From Nipponacmea schrenckii (Eukaryota; Mollusca; Gastropoda; Lottiidae): DNA of 64,000 nt. The translations under genes were made by a program, and so were the position numbers. The stretch is from NCBI GenBank assembly GCA_030562195.1, contig JAUJPP010000003.1:45576602-45640601 (forward strand), in the 5' to 3' direction. Below, in pieces: positions 36,901-51,900 of the stretch. Positions within the stretch are counted from its first letter, which is position 1, and each line of letters starts with the position of its first letter. Below the pieces are notes generated by a model, which ran no database searches, was not told the origin of the DNA, and saw only the letters and a list, made by a program, of their open reading frames with translations.

Positions 36901-39900
36901 TTCAAATTAAAAAATGACATGTTCAAGTACTTCAAACTGATAACCTATTTGAAGCATAATGGATTTCGTTTGCAGGTCCATTAGTCATTGTAACATTAAT
37001 TAACTACATATAGATTTTTATTTTTTTGAAGCAAATTTGCTTTAGAGAAAGGAAAATTGTATTCTTTAATTACATGGAATGCAACTTAGTCGCCATGATA
37101 CCTGCATTTCTTTATACCACACAATATGGTCTTTATGGCTTGGTTCTTCCATTGAAATATATACTTGATAGCTAGTAGGCAATGAAGAACAACTATTTGA
37201 ATACCGGTACTGCTAGACATTATATTGATGATGTGAAGTGTGAAATTCTCAAATGAATTACCAGCTTATAATTGTAATGAAACTTGGTGCTGCAGTCTGT
37301 GTTAATTTTCTTGTTTATTGTTAATTGCATTGTGCTAATTATTCTATACACCTGAGCCCATTTCCTATGTAAAATCAATTAAATATATGTTGATATAATA
37401 TCACTCTCTTGTCATTGATATTGTGGAAAGACCTTATCAAAATCAAATTGTTTTCTGTAATTCATTAAACCATGAATGGGAAAGAATAAATGTACTTTGA
37501 TTAGATCAGTTATATAAATATTTATAAAATATTATTACTTCATTGCTCTCTATACACTGCAAACATTTTTGGTTGGTTAAGCAACATATTGTGGTGGTGT
37601 CATGCTGGTGAAAAAGGTTGTTAGAGGATACTGTTCCAGAAGTATTTTGTAACATGTTGCTTCAGTGATATAATACAAGATCGTTAAATTGTTACTGAGA
37701 TGCAAAAGATGTTTCAGGCTTTTATCAAATTAGAAACTTGATCAATTTAAAGTCACTTATGTAAAGGAGTGGTTGGTAATAGAATTTGAGCTAGGACCAT
37801 TATATTTCATGAAACTGTTTTTGTAACTTGACTTGAGCCTTGAAACTTTTATTTTACTGGTCTAGTGAGTAAATGCATAGATGCCAGATCTAAATAGGAT
37901 CAAAATGATATGGAAATTTCAATCGCTAGCTTTCATTCTGAAAAATTATTGATAAATAATCTTTTAAAAGTCATAAATTACATCTTACAATCTTACAGTG
38001 TCAGTCAAACAGAACAAAAAGGAATTTTTTTAAAAATACGATATTGTCTGTTGGGATCATCCATCATTCTAGAACTACCCGTCCCTTATTTTAAATTTAA
38101 TATATACTGAAGAATGTCAGGCGCAATTTCTTAAATTATTTCATGCTTGGGTAGGCCTATAATATACTTGTTAAGTTAAAATGTTATATGGAGGATAGGC
38201 CTTTCAGTTATATAAATTTAAAAATAAATTATTAACTCACATAGCTTAAATTTCGAGTTTTTAAATTCATGAAAATAAGCCCCTTTAAAAAAAATTCCAG
38301 ATTTATTACCGTACTCCAAACTCTAGAATTTTCTTACACATGTATAATATGGTATGGTATTGAAGGAGTAAGACCTATACTTCTTCAGAACCATGCTGGT
38401 TTTCATTATCCACTGCCTTCAATATTTCCAGAATAGTATTTTCATTGCTGTTATAAAAGGGACTTGTTTGCCATCGATTAGTTAATATTTTATTAACAAA
38501 GCTAATCAGTTGTAGTGTTCACATCTCACTGACAAAATTTTTGTTCTTCAAATTATTGGCATTTGAATGTTCACAAGATTCTGTGATATATATATAATGT
38601 AGAAAAGCCATATAAAGAAATAGCAAGTGAAGTTTTTAGTTGAGGAATTATGCAATGTTTGTACATGTCTGTACTTCTGAAGACAATTTATGTATTATCT
38701 GAAGTATACCCCTCCAAGTTTTCAGCTAGTTTCTTAATTCCTTGGAGACTCAACCACATTAAAATCATAAAAGATTATTGACTTATTAGGATCTATTTAG
38801 TTTACGTGATAAAATATGTCAAGGAATAACAACTAAAAAATCAATAAATAAATAGTCTGGCTAAAAAAGTCAATAGGTATTTTACAAAAAACAATGTTAA
38901 AACCTATAAATGGAAAATACAAATAAGAACAATAAAGATAGTACTGGTATATAGACTTTGTTTAAAATTAAGAATCTTAGAAAATGGTAAAGACTCAAAT
39001 ACGACATAATTATTTTTAATTCAAAAGAAAAAAAAAATATATTGTATGTAAGCAACTGTATCTTGTACATATACTAAAGATTATTTTCTTAAACAATTTG
39101 AGACTTGGGGACTTAACTTTAAGTGTCTTCTGATGAATCAGCCAATTCATGTCTCTAAAATATGTTAAAATGTACTTCTCTTTTTGATGAGTGAGTTTGA
39201 TTGATTCCAGTAGTTTAAGAAACAATGGCTTAAATGATGAATACAGAAAAAAAAAAACAATAAATTAGGATTAAGAATAAAGTCATAAATTAGTGATGAA
39301 CTTTGAAAGAGCTAAAAAAAAATTTATGATTTAATATTTATTTAAACAAAATGCTTTTTTAACAATATAACATCGAATAAAAGACAAGTAGTTCAGAAAA
39401 ATTTAATTATGTCTTGAAACATTTTGATTGTTAAAAGTGTTTGTTTAAAGATTAAGTAATGTAAGTAATGGTTTCCTGCCTTTAAATCAATTATTAACAT
39501 CAGACTGCGGGCTCTGATTCTAAAACACTTCTGTCTTTATAACTGATTTATTTGTATCATCCTTCTTTTTCTGAATTATTGCAGGCCTGTGGCATTGACT
39601 GTCAGGAATGTTAAAGGATTTGTGACATATAACTTTAAAGTTGATTTTGTTACAGCTTTAAACATATTTAATGAATAAAAATACGTTTTATCTGAAAAAA
39701 AATGAGCAAATATATCTTTTTAACGATTTTATAATACAACAATGTCCTTTTTCGTGAACACGATGAATCTTCGGCTATTTCCACCAATTTCCGGCGATGA
39801 CGTATAACCCAGAACATTTTACAACCGGAAGGCAGAGTTAATTTATAGATTGATTGAAACCGTGGCAACCATTCCAAATAGGCTGCCGGTGAATCTTACC

Positions 39901-42900
39901 AGTCATCGAGTCAAACTAACTAGAGCCTAAACTTTCTGTCTGGGCGATTATCGGGCCTAGCACCATCTTCTTCGTCGTCATCGGACGCATCTGGTTTGTA
40001 TAAATACGGTGGTTTATTATGATCGAGCGCTTCAAAACTACAACCCTCGTCTAATGGCTCATCATCCGAATTCTTGAATTAATTCTACTCGACCCACTTG
40101 AAAAGGATGTATTTTCATCGCTCATTTCGGCCATTTTGGAACGTTTAGGCTAACGAGGTTGTTCTGGGTTATACGTCACTCAGTGACGTCAGAGTCTTAG
40201 CTAGCATTATTTTGTTTAGTAATCGGAAATGTAATAAAAATACGTTTTTTTAAATATATAATAACAGAAATCCAGATTTTTTTGATTTTTAATGATTTTT
40301 CTACAAATCTACATGACAATTCTGAGAATTTTTAAATTTTTAAATGATTTGTCATCCCAAAAATTAACAGTCAGCTTACAATTACCTTGTAATTTCAAAT
40401 GACTGTTTTTCACTTTTGATCTCTGCTGCTTTCATAATACAATGATTTGCTTTGTTTTTCTTCCTCAGTCATGCCTTTTGTTTAGTATTTTATCCAATCA
40501 AAGGAGGTATTTTAGAGGAATATTTCATTTTTGATGTTTTGATAAAAACTTAATTTTGGATAATTCTCATACCTCTAAATAATACACAATAAACTATTTT
40601 GTATTTCAGACCACCAGCTGGTTTTCAGAGGAATAGTTATACTCAACTACCAGCAATACCAGCTAATGGATCACCACAACCTGGCCCTGATAATCAAATA
40701 GTCTCTTTTAATGGCAATCAATCACAGTACAATCGTAAACCACTTGGACGGTTCCCATCACCCAATGATCTTCTGGATGCAGAAGAGAAGGTCAAGGCCA
40801 TGGAAATGAGGTTGAATGTAACAGAGAAGTCTAATCGAGCTCTACTGGATGAGGTGTTGCGTCTACAAAATGAGTTAAAGGTGACTGTCAGGAGAAATGA
40901 AGACTCATTAAAAGAAGAGAAGATGTCGCGTCAACAGATGGAAGCAGCAATAAAAACCTCTAATGATCTCATTCTCCAGTTGTCTGCTAGAATCAAGAGT
41001 ACTGAAGAACAGTTAACCCAAGAGAAAAATGCTATGACCTCATTGGTTCACCATACTAAGAGTGTTGAACAAACTGTTATTAGCAGTCAGCAAGAATTGA
41101 AATCAAAGAAAGACGCACAGCAATCAAGGTATAATTGATATAATTTTATAGTATTTCTTTTCACATTCACCTTAATTCATTAAGATACTGCAGAACAGAT
41201 TAGATTTAGTAATTTAGAACACAAGAAGTAATACTGTTTACTGATCATTGAAATTTGTTTAGACCTACATGTTCCACATGTTATTGTACATGTATACATT
41301 CTACATGTTATTTGAAGAATGAGAACCATTATTCTAAGAAACAAGAAATATAAGTAAAATAAAAAATTCTCTGCTTTCGTTCAGATTGGGTGATCTAGAA
41401 AATGGTTTACTGGAAACTAAATTGGCAAAAGAGAAGCTAGAGAAACAAACACAAGCTATGTTAGATGAAATAAGAGCATTGAAGACAAAGATAGAGATAC
41501 AAGGGTCTGATCTGGCTGCAGCTACCTCAGAGTTAAAATCGAAAACAAAACGTCTAGAAGATGACACTAGAGTGCAGGTAATAGAAATACGTCTGTATAC
41601 TAAATGCATACCAGGTTTTCATAAAGTTTATAACTTACCTGTATGCTTTTATACTTTGGAAATGGCTGAATCTAATTAGACAAAAGGTAAATGCTGTTTT
41701 GTTGCTGTAAAAGTAAGAAATCTTATTGTAATTGTATGACTTTATTAATCTATTAAACAATACTGTATTTTAGGTTGAGGTACTAAGGAAACATGGTGAT
41801 CAGTATAGTCAATCAGAACATGCTACAGTTCATCTTAGAGGTCAAGTGGAATCCAGGTAACTTTCAGTTTTTACACAGTGACTTCTATATAAACACCATT
41901 CGACCAAAAATTATGTGAGTGCAAAAACTATATAAAGACATGCTGATGTCAAATTGAGTTTGATACAGTTGATGAATATAGGAATAAGATAAAAGTGTAT
42001 CAATATAAAGTTATAATACTTGTATTGTGAACAAATTGTTTAATATGTCTACTTCAGGTTATCTGAATTAAGAGATGTAATTGTTGACTTAAGGACCAAA
42101 CAAGATCAGGAAAGTTCTGAAAGGAGAACACTAGAACAGCAGCTGCAACTTAAGTATGTCTATTTGATAGTACTATCAATAAAGCTTTCATAATTACTTA
42201 AAGTTTGTATTAAAAAATGCATCAAATGTCTTGAAGTGACAACTGATCATTTTGAGGTGGTGCTCTGTTTAAATCTTAAATATCTATGTTTGATACTAGA
42301 ACTACTAGCTTCTTTACATGGTAACAATGATATAATAACTGTGTGTTATTTATTTTCAGAATGAATGAATTACAGCAAGGTCTTGCTGAACAATCTCGTA
42401 AACGTGAAGAAGCTATTCATGCTTTAGACATGATACAGAGAGAGAAAGAGCATGAGATAGAAACAGAGAAATTAAAATTACAGAATCGTTTAACAGAGGG
42501 TGTAGAGGATGTCAATAAACGATTATTAACCAAAGAAATCAAGCTAAGAGAAGAAATGCAGGATAAATTTCTTCAACTTGAAAAGGTGAGTAGGTTTAGA
42601 ATTGATCTTGATTTAATGGTCAGGTTTTGCAGTGTTCCGGTGGTTCATTTAATAGATTAGTTTAATAACATTTCTCATTTGAAGACATTCCATTTTTTAT
42701 ATGAACTCTTTTCAAATATTTTCTAAAATAGTTTATTATCAGACTTATAATGATAAATATATTACAGTTGATACAACAAGAACAGAAGAGTAGAAGAGAT
42801 TATGAGATAGATGCTAGAGAAGAGACTGATCAACGCTGGAATGGTTTGAAAAAACAAATTGATGATGAACTCAATCATTTAAGAGAGATTATTAAGGTAG

Positions 42901-45900
42901 ATTTATATTTCATTATTTTGAAATATTTCTTACTTTTTCACTTTTCATTACTAATGATATCACTATATTTCTATTTACTAACAGATGTTTATAACTCATT
43001 GCGATACTAGTATTTATTATAATTTAAAAAATAAACAATGACTAGGTAATTTTGATAGTGACAGTTTATATGGCTCCATTTCATCCATTGTGTGGTAATC
43101 CAATATATTTTAGCAATCATTAATTTAATATATTTGTTTATAAAACTAATTCAATAGGATGAGGTAAATATTGTAGAAGATGTACAATAATTGTTGTTTG
43201 TATTGTACTTTTTCAATCTCATTTATCCCAAATATTTTATTCCCGCTGATCTCTCTTTCATTAGTTTGTATTAGACAAAATAGTATTTTAATGTGTTGTT
43301 CACCATGCAATACCAGGGCTGTTGATTTGGCCAGATATTCCAAACATGTCTGTTTGCTCATTTAAAATATCCAGTTGATTATAGTCTCTTTTGAACATCA
43401 AGTATATGGTTTAGTTTCAGAATAAGTCATTTGTATTTTTTTGTCTTTCCTAACTTTACTTTAAGATGGGTTTTCTCATTTTCATATAAATACATATATA
43501 TACCATAATTGGACCGGTAATACTTATATCAATAGAAAGTAGAGGTGTTCTAATGACTGGAAAAAATACCAGATGGTCCCACAAGTCCTTAATTAACTCG
43601 TAATTAGGCTAACTATGACGGGATTTCCCACAGTAGGGTACTAGCATAGGTATGTATGTCAAGTCTCAAATGTCGTACAAATGTTGTTGATCTTTTTATT
43701 GATCATCCAGTCTGTCAATTCGGTACATAAATCATGACGTAACCGGACGCTGTTGTTATTGTCCACATTCCTTAATGTTTTCCACAACAACAATGGCATT
43801 TTGGTATTCCATTTATTATCTCTAGCAAAAGGCAATAAAACGTTTAAATATCATTTTGTAAAAACATTATGAATTAATCTAAATAAGTTTTTACTCAATA
43901 ATAATAAAATACAAAATAAATTTTTAGACAACTTCGTTCATATGAGTCATTTGGTCACATGAACAAACATGGTGTCTAAATTTAGCGTTTCAAAGCAGAT
44001 CAGAGTTAAATGGATTCCACAAGCATTTCTACGTCCACATAGGTCTTTTGAACTTGAGAATAAATGGATTATTCATTAGAAACCCCAATTAATCAATTAG
44101 TAAGCTTACTTTGGCTCTAATTAATGAGGCAACCCATCTTTAACCTATTTTATATATAATGATTTATATGTTTATCTATTGTATAAAATCAGGATGACAA
44201 TATAAAGCCTGTGGTAAAATGAATATTATATTTGTAGGACTAGATTTATTTAGGGATTTTTTGTAGAATATTCTGCATTTAGCGATGAATTATACATATT
44301 GCACTGATCCATATGGAGATTAAATAAGCTGCTTATGTAACTGTAGTGATGTAATGTAGTTAGATAGCTTCAGTTTCATAAACTAGCATACAAAATCAGA
44401 TTTCAAGTTTGTAATTAGTATCCCATTAATATCCTTAAAACATTTAACTACAAGTAATCTGTTATAATGAAAGATTTGGATAACCGAAATTACCTTAGCG
44501 TATAATTTTACTTCTAAGTGGTCAATAATACTTCTACAATGTATTTTGTCATTACAGCTGATAAGATCCCCTATTTTGAGAACTGTGCATCTTCTGAGAA
44601 AAGCATGAAACTTCTAGCATAGTTAGCTTAGATTCATTTTCAGATGTGGAGGGATATCTAATTCAGTAAGAAATGGCCTCTTTAACAATTTCTGGACTAT
44701 TTGGTTCAATGAAAACATGCCTGTAGATTAGACTGGTAACCATTTGGAATTTAACCTACAAAGGTCAAATCTGGCTTCCTTCACATCTGTAGATAAATTG
44801 TATGGTCAAAGGTAACTATACTAGATGTTTTTCGCTATTCTCAAAAGTTGAAAATTTCTTTCACATAGCTGCTCCACTAAGCGTGGAAATTATCACAATA
44901 TGAGATATGTTAAGGAATCATATGAAACAGCTATAGTTATTTTTCTCACAATTTTGAAGTGAAAAAGGATAGTTAATGTTTTCTGTTTCTCAGAATTATG
45001 TTCACCATTGTCTTACTTAATACAAATAGGTATATATATATATATAATAAGACAGAGAGTAACATAAACAATTTGACTCAATTCTTGTTTTTTCTCCAGC
45101 TTTAAACAAGTGCCAATAATATTTTTCTGTTAGGCCTCTTGTCTACTTTATAGAATATTTTAAATTGCTTCCTTTACTCTATTCTTCATATCCATTTTTG
45201 CACCAACTTCTTTACTACTAATAGTACATTTAACTTCAAGAAGAATTGTTTGTAGATGCTTGCACAAAATAAAAAAAAATGTTTTGTAAAACATGAACAC
45301 TTTAATATAGTTTTCTTTGTGGGAAAATTTCCATTCAACCTTCACTTTTTAAACTTAATGTCACAACTGTCTTGTCCTACAGTATAAAAATTCTTTAACA
45401 ATACCTTTGATATTCCTTTTGGATGAAATCTGCAGTATAAAGTGAATGCTGTATTTTAAAAAAAAACACTGTAGTTTAGTAAGACTTCATCCTTGTAATG
45501 TAGGGTGATCGAGGAAAGAATAAAGAAACCCTGAAGAAACTTGATGAAGGTATCACTTTATTAGAGAAACAACTGGCAGAAAATAGGAAACAAGTAGATA
45601 AAGTTTTAACTGCAGAAATCAAATCCAGGTACAGTATATTAACAAATACATAAAATTTACAGAAATTTTTGCAAAAATTCCTTTTTAAGGTCCAGCAATG
45701 AAATAGTATTGCAATGACTTAAACGGAGAGCCAAGGTATTATAGATGGGGAAAAAATCAAGGTGATCAAAATTGATGCATAAAACATTGCTAGTACTCAA
45801 TACAATGTCTATATTTGTCATGTTTGGTACTTATATGACAGTATAGAAAAAATGTGTTTTTGAGAGTTTTAAATATAAAGAAAGAAAACATAATGATAGG

Positions 45901-48900
45901 TAGCTAAGGAGTTAACAAAATAATTTCTTTGTTCCTGTTTTTACTCACATGGAATACAATAAGAATCAATAGTTAAAGACAATATTGATTTTATACGACT
46001 TTATCTTTTCTAATGAAAAAAATTTTCTTTCTGTTTACCTATTCATTTTAATTAATTGAATTTTCACTAAAGCACTTGAAAGAATGGCTGAAATAAACAT
46101 TCTAGAAACAAAATAATTCTGTTAATGAAAATCTGGTACAAAGTATGGTCAAATTGAGAGTATTTGTATGATAGTGAAATCCAAAGAGAAGTAACATCAG
46201 GTGTAAATACACATTATTAGTTTCACCAAATACCAGTATTACTATATAAATCAACTTGATCAATACAAAATACAGCCAAAATACAAGAAACAGAATTGTC
46301 ATACTAGAAGCAATTTGATACTAAAGGTTTTGCTTATGCACATTTAAGTGACAAAAAAATTCTTATAATGTCTAATACCAAAATTAAAACCCTTAAAAAT
46401 TATAAGCAGAAAATTATTTCCTATTTAAATTCTATTGATAGGAAAGTTCATGAGTCGACTACCAGTGAGAAAATTAATGGAGTACAGCAGAAACTTCAGC
46501 TGGCAACCTCGGCTTTACAAGAAGCTATTGGTGGTGTAAATGGTCAGATTACAAACAATAATGAACAGGTATTTCAGTCAACTTGTCAAGTCAGATATTC
46601 AGTTTTCATCTTTTTAAATAACTTAATTTCTGTTAATATTCTAAATAATCACAAAACATAAGGTATTGTAAAAATTCTCTTCCTAAACAGGTGAAGATTA
46701 TCAGTAGTGAATTTATTCCAATTCATGGCTGCACTTGTTGTAAATTTAATAAACCCTGTTGATTTTGTTTATTTATTGTTTGTTGATGTCCTAAAATAAA
46801 ACTACATTTGATTGTGCTCAATTATATATTTAATGTTCTGTCCATATCTGTTGCCTTCCAAGAGTTTGTTTTACTGTTAATCTGCAGATGAAAGATGAAG
46901 TAAGAAAGATGATAGCTGATAAAGAAGAAGCTAATACTAGAACTATGACTGATATGGACACCAGAATTACTGCACTCAATAAAAAAATAGCAGAACTTGG
47001 TGAACAAATAGCGAAAAAGATCAAAGAGGTAACAAAAGATTATATTGTACTGGTAGATTTAGTTATTATTTGACACAGAAATTTTTTATTTAAGAATTTA
47101 TGGAATATTTTTATTTCATAGAGATCTAACACATACCAATAGGTTAAAAAAAAAGTTGTCCAACTGAAAATATTTACTTTATGAGTTGATCAATTGATGC
47201 TTATTTTTTGTATTTGTCACCTAAATTTCCTGAACTTGCTAAATGAAGTTTTTTTGATATTTTGTAATAATATTTTTGATCTCACAGTTAGACGATGCTA
47301 ATATTCCTAACCCAGAGGTATTAATTCTAACATAGCACATGATTGATTTTAGGTTTTTAAGATAACTAACTTATACTAGCACCTTGAGATGATTGAATGA
47401 GTTTTATAGATGTGACCATGGAATCTTTATATTTTTATCATTATATATATTTTATAGATGTGTTAATATTCTTTAATCAGTCTTTGATATTTTACTAAAT
47501 CGCATGTATAGTAAATAGCAAATAGTGTAATAGAATATCACTCCTCAACTTACAAGCTATTTTTCAATGGTCCCTGACAGAAACTTGTCAAAATTTGAAA
47601 AAACTTGATGAATTTTTGGCTTAATTATTTCATTTTTTCACTGCTTTTAAATTTCCAGAAAATGTTCTAAGTCAAATATTTCATCAAGTATAGACATGTC
47701 AGTGTTGTTTTTTTGTGCTCCTGTCATTCTAAATTGGGCTTTGTGAAATATGCTTCTTTAGTAGTATAGAAAATATGACTCTTCTTAAATAGTACAGTAA
47801 CCACTGCTTTCTTTATTATATTTTTATGGACCTTGCCTGCAAGGGTGGTAAACCACTTTGCATACAAAGGGGGACATATTTTCTTTGGGTACTGGATAAA
47901 ATGGAGGGTGGGGACTGTTTAACTAATATATTTTTGGTCAGTTTGAAGGACTAGGGAACTGTTTTTTTTCGAAGATTTAAACAATTAAAATGAAATAAAA
48001 AGTATTTATTTTTCCTTGCAAAGAAAGCATTATAAAATGATAAATTTGACCATTAGAATACTGTAAGGCTAGAAATTAATGCGTCAACAAATTAATGTGA
48101 CATGGGGTATAGAGACAAAAATGCGAGTACAAATTAATGCGATCCGCGATAGGTGTCTACAAGTGTTTAATGAATGAAGACATGAACAATGATCAAGATT
48201 TTATTTTTAAATAGTCAAGTGTGAAAATCTTTTGTTATTTTAACGTCATTGATTACTAATCAGCTTCAAATTCAGAGATAATTACCTAATTACTTAATCC
48301 CACCCGGTCTCAATTTAAATGCTTAACTCCATATAATTCACTTGGGAATATGTACATGTATTTAAAAATGCGGATACAAATTAATGCGATCGCGGATAGG
48401 TCTCATTGAATGCATTAATTTCTATCTCGCAATAATTTGTAGCCTTACAGTAGCTTTATTTCTTCTTTAATTTTATCTTTTCGTCTAAGTGCCTTCTTCA
48501 GGAGACTTAAGTAATCTATGATCACATTTTTTTCGAATCTGGCTACTAGTATTTTTTTAGGGGGTGCCGTCCTTGTTTGCATGATACATTATGTATATTA
48601 TTTTAATCCCATTTTTATAAATTTATACCCCCTTTCAGAACTGATAAATGTTCCCTCCTTTATTAAAACCCTATTATCTAAAACCCTGTTTTTGTTGTAA
48701 AGCTTGTGTAGCATAGAAAAACAATCATTCCTAGAACAAAACAGCTTCTGAGTATAATAAGTCTGAAAATAAAGTATATATTTTTTATTCTCTTTATACT
48801 TTCTAAGGAAGAGGAGTTAAAACAGGTATAATTTTCTATATTCTAAGTATCAGAGGGATAGGGGATTGTGTATTATATCACCTCATCTAAAGTCCCATCG

Positions 48901-51900
48901 AATATCTGAGTCTGATTGTCTTATTGTATATGGTTTATTAATTGCTGTATTTTGACTTTGGCGAAAACGTATTGTAATCGTTCGGATTATTTTTTTTTTT
49001 TTTTTTTGTTGTAATTCTTGGATGAGTTTGCAGACAAACTGGTAAAAGGTGCAGAAATTCTAAATCTACAGTTGATCTTAGAATGATTTCTATTATCAAA
49101 TAAAACAAACCGGAAGTTCTATCTCTGACAGGAAGTGAGAACCGGAAGTTCAGGTTTTTTTGCTTTAGCAAGTTTATTTTCAGTTCGATTTTGACCGGAT
49201 TTTCAGATTTGAAAACTTCAATGTATTTGTCAACTAACAATTATAGGTTTTATGCAATTAGGTTAAATATTTTATCCACGATTTGCAATTCAATATTCAA
49301 GGGTCATCGGCAAAAATTTCAGACCGTGATTTCTCCTTTAATATAAATGGTAAAATTTTGAAACTTTACCAGTTGATAGGCGATATGTTTATAATTTTTG
49401 AAAAAATGTGAAAAAAAAAATTCCACTTCCGGTTTAGCCTCAAATGACGTAATTACGTAACTTCCGGTCTATAACTGCTAGGTGAAAAGTGAAAACTGTT
49501 TTATAAATAACTTGTCAATAGTAATTGATTTGACCTAAATAATTAGTTCAAGCTGCCATATCGGCCGCCATTTTGAATTTTCGTTACAATTCTTAAATCC
49601 GAAATTCAGACACTACTGATAGACCGATTTTGATGAAATTTAGCACATAGATACAATGGATCATTATCTACCTTTTCTTGGAGACCGATTTTCAAATTTC
49701 GTATTTTCTTTCGAATTATTTAAATTTCGATTTTTTCAAAATTAGGTCACTTTAACGGCTACGGAAGGTGTGACCCACTTAATCTATGACATTGAAAATT
49801 AGGTCAAATAATATTCAATATATTGTCTACGAGTAGATATTTTTTAATTTGGCTTACTTAAAAAATTCATAGAGATAAGTGTACTTAAATACAGCAAAAA
49901 TTGATAATTTTCATATTTTCGCCATCATTAACCGTTACGGAAGGTGTGACCTAATTATTTTATGACTTTGAAAACTAGGTCAAATGATATTCAATATATT
50001 GTCTAGATGTAGGTAATTGCAAATTTAGCCTACATAATATTTTAAGGCTCTCGAAATACGTTCATAATTGTAAGCAGTTCATTAATTGTTGTATGTTTTG
50101 TATATTTTTAGGGCAATATAGAGCTAACTAAAGGATTAAGAGAACAAGTAGAGTCTATACATCTGTGGCAGGATGTTACTGGTAATTCATTAAAAGAGTT
50201 ACAAGATACTGTACAACATGTACCAAATGATGTAAGCCTACTGCTTTTGTTCAATTATCAATTTTATAACCTGTTTATGATAAGATATCTGGTAGTCTAT
50301 AGTCAAGAAGGGGTATTTGTGCACTTCTAATTTTCCATCTTTTCTTACCTCTAAACAAAGATGATTAGTATTGTTTATATTTTAAATTATTCCATAGCAA
50401 ATATATTTGATCAACTAACAAGGCTTGATTGTTTTAATGTTGAATATTCAAATGAATTCTAGATCTATGCTGTGGAAGAAAAACAGAAATTACTCAAATC
50501 AGATTTGGATTCCAGAGTTTCTGCTGAAGCTGATTGCAGGTATTTATTGGTTATTGACTTTTATTGGCAACATCTTAAACCTTGAAACTTAAATGTAGTT
50601 TTTTTATTTTATGGTAGGTGTGTCAAACAATGGCAAACAAAGCCCTGAACACAGAAAAAAGACCATCTACTGCATATTCAGTTTTTTTGTCAACTAAAAC
50701 AAAACTGCCACATATATGTTACAAAATGTATGCCAAAACTGAAGCATTGTATGCATAAAATTTTTATATGTGCCCTGTAGAATTCGAGAAGTTCAGAACT
50801 TAAAGAAGGAAATAAAAGAATTAAGAGAACAAGCTAATAAACCAGCTAAAAACAATGGACCAACAGTAGAGGAAATGGAAGCTGTAAGTTTATTTTATTC
50901 TTTCAATTTTTTTTCTTCAATATTTTTGTCTTTATGATACTAACAAATTACATTATTTATTTTATGTGAACCCAACTAACATAATGTCTATTTGTCCCAT
51001 ACCGGTATTAATTTTTCATTTGTCTCTATGTGATTTAGGTTACTAAAAAACAGGTTTGTAATAATGCACATGCTTTAATTGTGATCAGTAGCAAACGGTT
51101 TTCATTGTTCTGTTTAAAAATGATACATTATACATATATGCTCACTACATCAATTGTAAAGCAATATAGAGATATTAAAACAGAACCTGATTAATGATTC
51201 ACTTTATGTGATCTTCAGACAAGTAAATTTTGTTTTCATGTCTGATTTTGCAATGGGATAAAAACTATCAAATAATTATTTTTATGTAGTGTTTATGAAA
51301 TGATACATAGCATCTCTTTAACAGAGTATATTATCAATATTATATGAATATGATACTTTGAGAGATTTGACATGATAATATACAATAAAGAGAAAAACCT
51401 GTAGAGCGTTACTAGAATAAGAAGAGATCTGTCTTATGTATTATGTAAAAAAACAACATAAATAATATGAAAAATATGCAGCTCCGTATCTTTGGAACAA
51501 TTTACCTGCCAATCTCAGAAATGTTAACACTTTGCAATAAACTGAATTATTCATACAGTATTATGGTTATATTAGGTTGATAGGTCTTGAAGTTTAGTTG
51601 TTGTTTGTGTATATTTGTTATGTTGATTTGCAATATGACATATTGTACAACAGCGCCTTAGAGCAGCAATTGCTGGATTATATTGTATATGCGCTATAGA
51701 AATAAATTGTAATTGCGTGGCAAATGAAATTTGTCACGCTTTGTTTTCGTTCGGATTATTTTTTTTTTTTTTTTTTTTTGGGAAGCTCGCTAGCCCAAAC
51801 GGAAAAAGATAGACTATTTCTGTTTTCACCAATGGTTTTTATATGGGCTGGAATCAAAAATGAATATCTAACATGAAATTTTCGCTAACCCAAAAGTGGC

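Noticed and set aside
41334..41609. Minus-strand open frame over exon 41385-41577
   Set aside because: Shadow of a coiled-coil exon on the opposite strand.
48518..48700. Hydrophobic 60-codon open frame between microexons
   Set aside because: Low-complexity AT-rich translation, no splice borders in phase with the surrounding gene.
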